6,209 nucleotides of DNA. It comes from an uncultured Bacilli bacterium (GTDB taxonomy: Bacteria > Bacillota_I > Bacilli_A > RF39 > UBA660). Positions 5,274-6,209 of the stretch are shown here, piece after piece. Both the position numbers and the translations under genes were made by a program. The notes under the pieces are model-generated. The model was not told the origin of the DNA. It made no database searches and saw nothing but the letters and a program-made list of their open reading frames with translations. The stretch's first letter is position 1, and the number at the start of each line of letters is the position of its first letter. The DNA is taken from assembly GCA_947627805.1 (NCBI GenBank), contig CANQXB010000063.1, positions 1-6,209 on the forward strand, given 5' to 3'.

Positions 5274-5321
5274 AAAAACTCATTTCAAAGAAAATAAAAA
5301 TATATTTCTTTGAAATGAGTT
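5274..5321 (-). terminator. Second, long-stem terminator or 17-bp inverted repeat
   Basis: A perfect 17-bp inverted repeat (5277-5293 with 5305-5321) closes an 11-nt loop, with a T-run after it on the minus strand (5278-5274). It follows directly on the hairpin at 5322-5348, giving tandem terminators after the right-hand SipW-type gene. It also shields the TnpB relic start from incoming transcription, as IS200/IS605 end structures do. Confidence 0.7.
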
Positions 5322-5348
5322 AAAAAAAGAAGAAATTCTCTTCTCTTT
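5322..5348 (-). terminator. First intrinsic terminator of the right-hand SipW-type gene
   Basis: On the minus strand AGAAGA pairs with TCTTCT across GAATT (5339-5344 with 5328-5333), extendable outward with one G-T pair to nine pairs. Seven Ts follow (5328-5322, the first few in the stem). It begins 2 nt after the TAA stop at 5353-5351. Confidence 0.65.
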
Positions 5349-5350
5349 AA

Positions 5351-6085
5351 TTATTCTGCAGCAGCTGTAGTAGTTATTGTACAAGGTTTTTCTTCATCAG
5401 CCGCAACAGTAAACTTAACAGTCATTTCTTTTCCAGCTAAAGCATTTTGTTCTTTATTTTGATTAACTAATTTTAATGATGCCTTAACCGTTGAAGTGGC
5501 ACTTCCACCTTTTAAAGTAAATGTTCCTTTGTATTCTTCTTTAGCACTAAATAAATCTACATTAGAAGCGCTTTCGATAGTACTTGATTCATCACCAGTA
5601 ATTGTAAAGAACACATCGCCAGCTTGAAGTGCTGTTGACATGTCTCCTTCGGATGAACCTTTTGCTTTTGTAACAGTTACTTTATAACCACATGTATAAG
5701 TAGCATTCTCATCACCCTCTGCTAATGTTGCCTTTCCAATTTCAAATTTTTGCTCACTTTTAGAATAAATTCCACCTGTTGCAGCTCCTTCATTTGTTGG
5801 CCATTCAGTATCTGTAATTGCATAATAATCATGTTGCGCACCTTGAGCAATTGCTTGTGTCATATCTGTTGCATTAACTTTTAATTTTAAATCAGTAGTT
5901 CCACCAGTTATTGTAACTGTACCTACCTTTCCAGTAGTAACTGTCGCTGTTGTTGTTGCATTTCCTCCTACGCTTAAGCTAAAATACGCAAACGTTGCTC
6001 CTACTACTGCTACCAATAATGTCGCTACTGCTATTACCGTCAATAACATTGTATTCTTTTTTTCCTCTCTCCTCCTCACCACCAC
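5351..6085 (-). CDS. SipW-type signal peptide protein, TasA/camelysin-like, paralogue 2
   Basis: This 244-residue protein is clearly paralogous to the one at 4102-4776: both share 'KKNTM(I/L)LTV(V/I)AVATL', 'FAYFS(I/L)SVGG', a 'TYTC(D/G)Y' strand and a 'LAG' strand near the C-terminus. The signal peptide has an Arg/Lys-rich start, a hydrophobic core (13-30) and 'GATFAYFS', with cleavage likely after Ala33. The mature part is Thr/Ala/Gly/Lys-rich and beta-patterned, with C132 and C235 matching the cysteines of its paralogue. Export probably needs a SipW-like peptidase; the likely role is an extracellular fibre or matrix component (inference). The start is uncertain. The paralogue's alignment puts the N-terminus before the KK residues, and the only in-frame start codons there are three consecutive GTGs (6085, 6082, 6079). 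The ATG at 6049 would remove all basic residues from the signal peptide and has no well-spaced ribosome site. The leader is unusual (see the hairpin and purine tract). Confidence 0.75.
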   Translation of the reverse strand: MVVRRREEKKNTMLLTVIAVATLLVAVVGATFAYFSLSVGGNATTTATVTTGKVGTVTITGGTTDLKLKVNATDMTQAIAQGAQHDYYAITDTEWPTNEGAATGGIYSKSEQKFEIGKATLAEGDENATYTCGYKVTVTKAKGSSEGDMSTALQAGDVFFTITGDESSTIESASNVDLFSAKEEYKGTFTLKGGSATSTVKASLKLVNQNKEQNALAGKEMTVKFTVAADEEKPCTITTTAAAE

Positions 6086-6121
6086 TTCTCTCTATTCTTT
6101 TTCCTCTTTTTTCCTTTTTTT
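6054..6121 (-). other. 68-nt near-pure purine tract over the leader and start region
   Basis: On the minus strand 64 of 68 bases are A or G. The exceptions are single Ts, three of which form the GTG triplets at 6085-6077. The tract covers the ribosome-loading region and the first codons (Arg-Arg-Arg-Glu-Glu-Lys-Lys). It contains several overlapping AGGAGG- and GAGAGG-like sites, which makes the true start hard to place. It could be a ribosome standby or mRNA-stabilising leader. Confidence 0.6.
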
Positions 6122-6129
6122 ATGTACTT

Positions 6130-6162
6130 CCCCCTCCCACGCGCGCTTCTAACGGGAGGGGG
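6130..6162 (-). promoter_or_regulatory. GC-rich 9-bp hairpin in the leader of the right-hand SipW-type gene
   Basis: CCCCCTCCC (6130-6138) and GGGAGGGGG (6154-6162) form a perfect 9-bp stem around a 15-nt loop containing GCGCGC. It is the only strongly GC-rich stretch in the window. No T-run follows on either strand, so it is not a standard intrinsic terminator. It lies 45 nt upstream of the first GTG. A 5' mRNA stabiliser, a regulatory leader structure or a recombination site are the options. Positions 6163-6209 hold an AAGGAG (6181-6176) with no start codon after it and no recognisable gene. Confidence 0.6.
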
Positions 6163-6209
6163 CCTCTACTAAACTACTCCTTCCAATTTAAAATAGAAGT
6201 TTATTTTTC

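Noticed and set aside
6049..6051. ATG at 6049 as the start of the right-hand SipW-type protein
   Set aside because: It would remove every basic residue before the signal-peptide core, disagree with the paralogue's N-terminus and has no well-spaced ribosome site. Kept only as an alternative.
1..6209. CRISPR array, tRNA, rRNA or known riboswitch
   Set aside because: I looked for regularly spaced repeats, tRNA-like cloverleaf features and conserved RNA cores and found none.
1..6209. Use of the Mycoplasma code (TGA as Trp)
   Set aside because: All Trp residues I checked are TGG, no gene needs TGA read-through, and the large pilin-like gene ends in TGA. Read as Trp, that codon would add only two residues, so this is weak but consistent with the standard code.

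Overview
The window comes from an AT-rich bacterium of the low-GC Bacillota type. Genes are preceded by Shine-Dalgarno sites of the AGGAGG or GGGTGAT kind, promoters look sigma-A-like, and short hairpins followed by T-runs act as terminators. TGA, TAA and TAG all serve as stops and TGG encodes Trp, so the standard bacterial code fits. The mix of Rpn-type nuclease, several short prepilin-like proteins, SipW-type exported proteins and a TnpB-type relic resembles uncultured gut Bacilli/Clostridia (RF39-like lineages). That placement is an inference from gene content, not from a marker gene.

All recognisable genes lie on the minus strand, so the window is transcribed from high to low coordinates. 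At the right end (about 6210-5350) is an exported protein with a SipW/TasA-type signal peptide. Its leader carries a GC-rich hairpin and a 68-nt almost pure purine tract, and the gene ends in two tandem hairpin terminators. The interval 5273-4777 has no intact gene: it holds a decayed, frameshifted N-terminal piece of a TnpB-family (IS605 OrfB-like) gene, then the promoter and possible operators of the next gene. At 4776-4102 is a second, paralogous SipW/TasA-type protein with its own promoter and terminator.

A four-gene block follows at 4025-1158: a ZIP-family metal transporter, then three prepilin-like proteins with GFTLIE/GFTILE cleavage motifs. The gaps are 31, 54 and 11 nt, and a hairpin terminator closes the block at about 1114-1136. 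The largest prepilin-like protein ends in an Ig-like region; the two smaller ones share an identical N-terminal helix and are tandem duplicates. No prepilin peptidase, assembly ATPase, platform protein or SipW peptidase is in view, so these must act in trans.

At the left end (948-82) is a PD-(D/E)XK nuclease of the Rpn/transposase-like family with its own putative promoter. Two translational features stand out: a two-codon leader ORF (Met-Pro-stop) behind a perfect Shine-Dalgarno, and an internal start that would make the C-terminal 59 residues separately, as for the intragenic RpnS antitoxins of E. coli.

Overall the window is a surface-protein region (matrix/fibre-like proteins plus pilin-like proteins) flanked by mobile-element or defence-like genes. 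All five exported proteins have an even number of cysteines, suggesting disulfide-stabilised surface structures.
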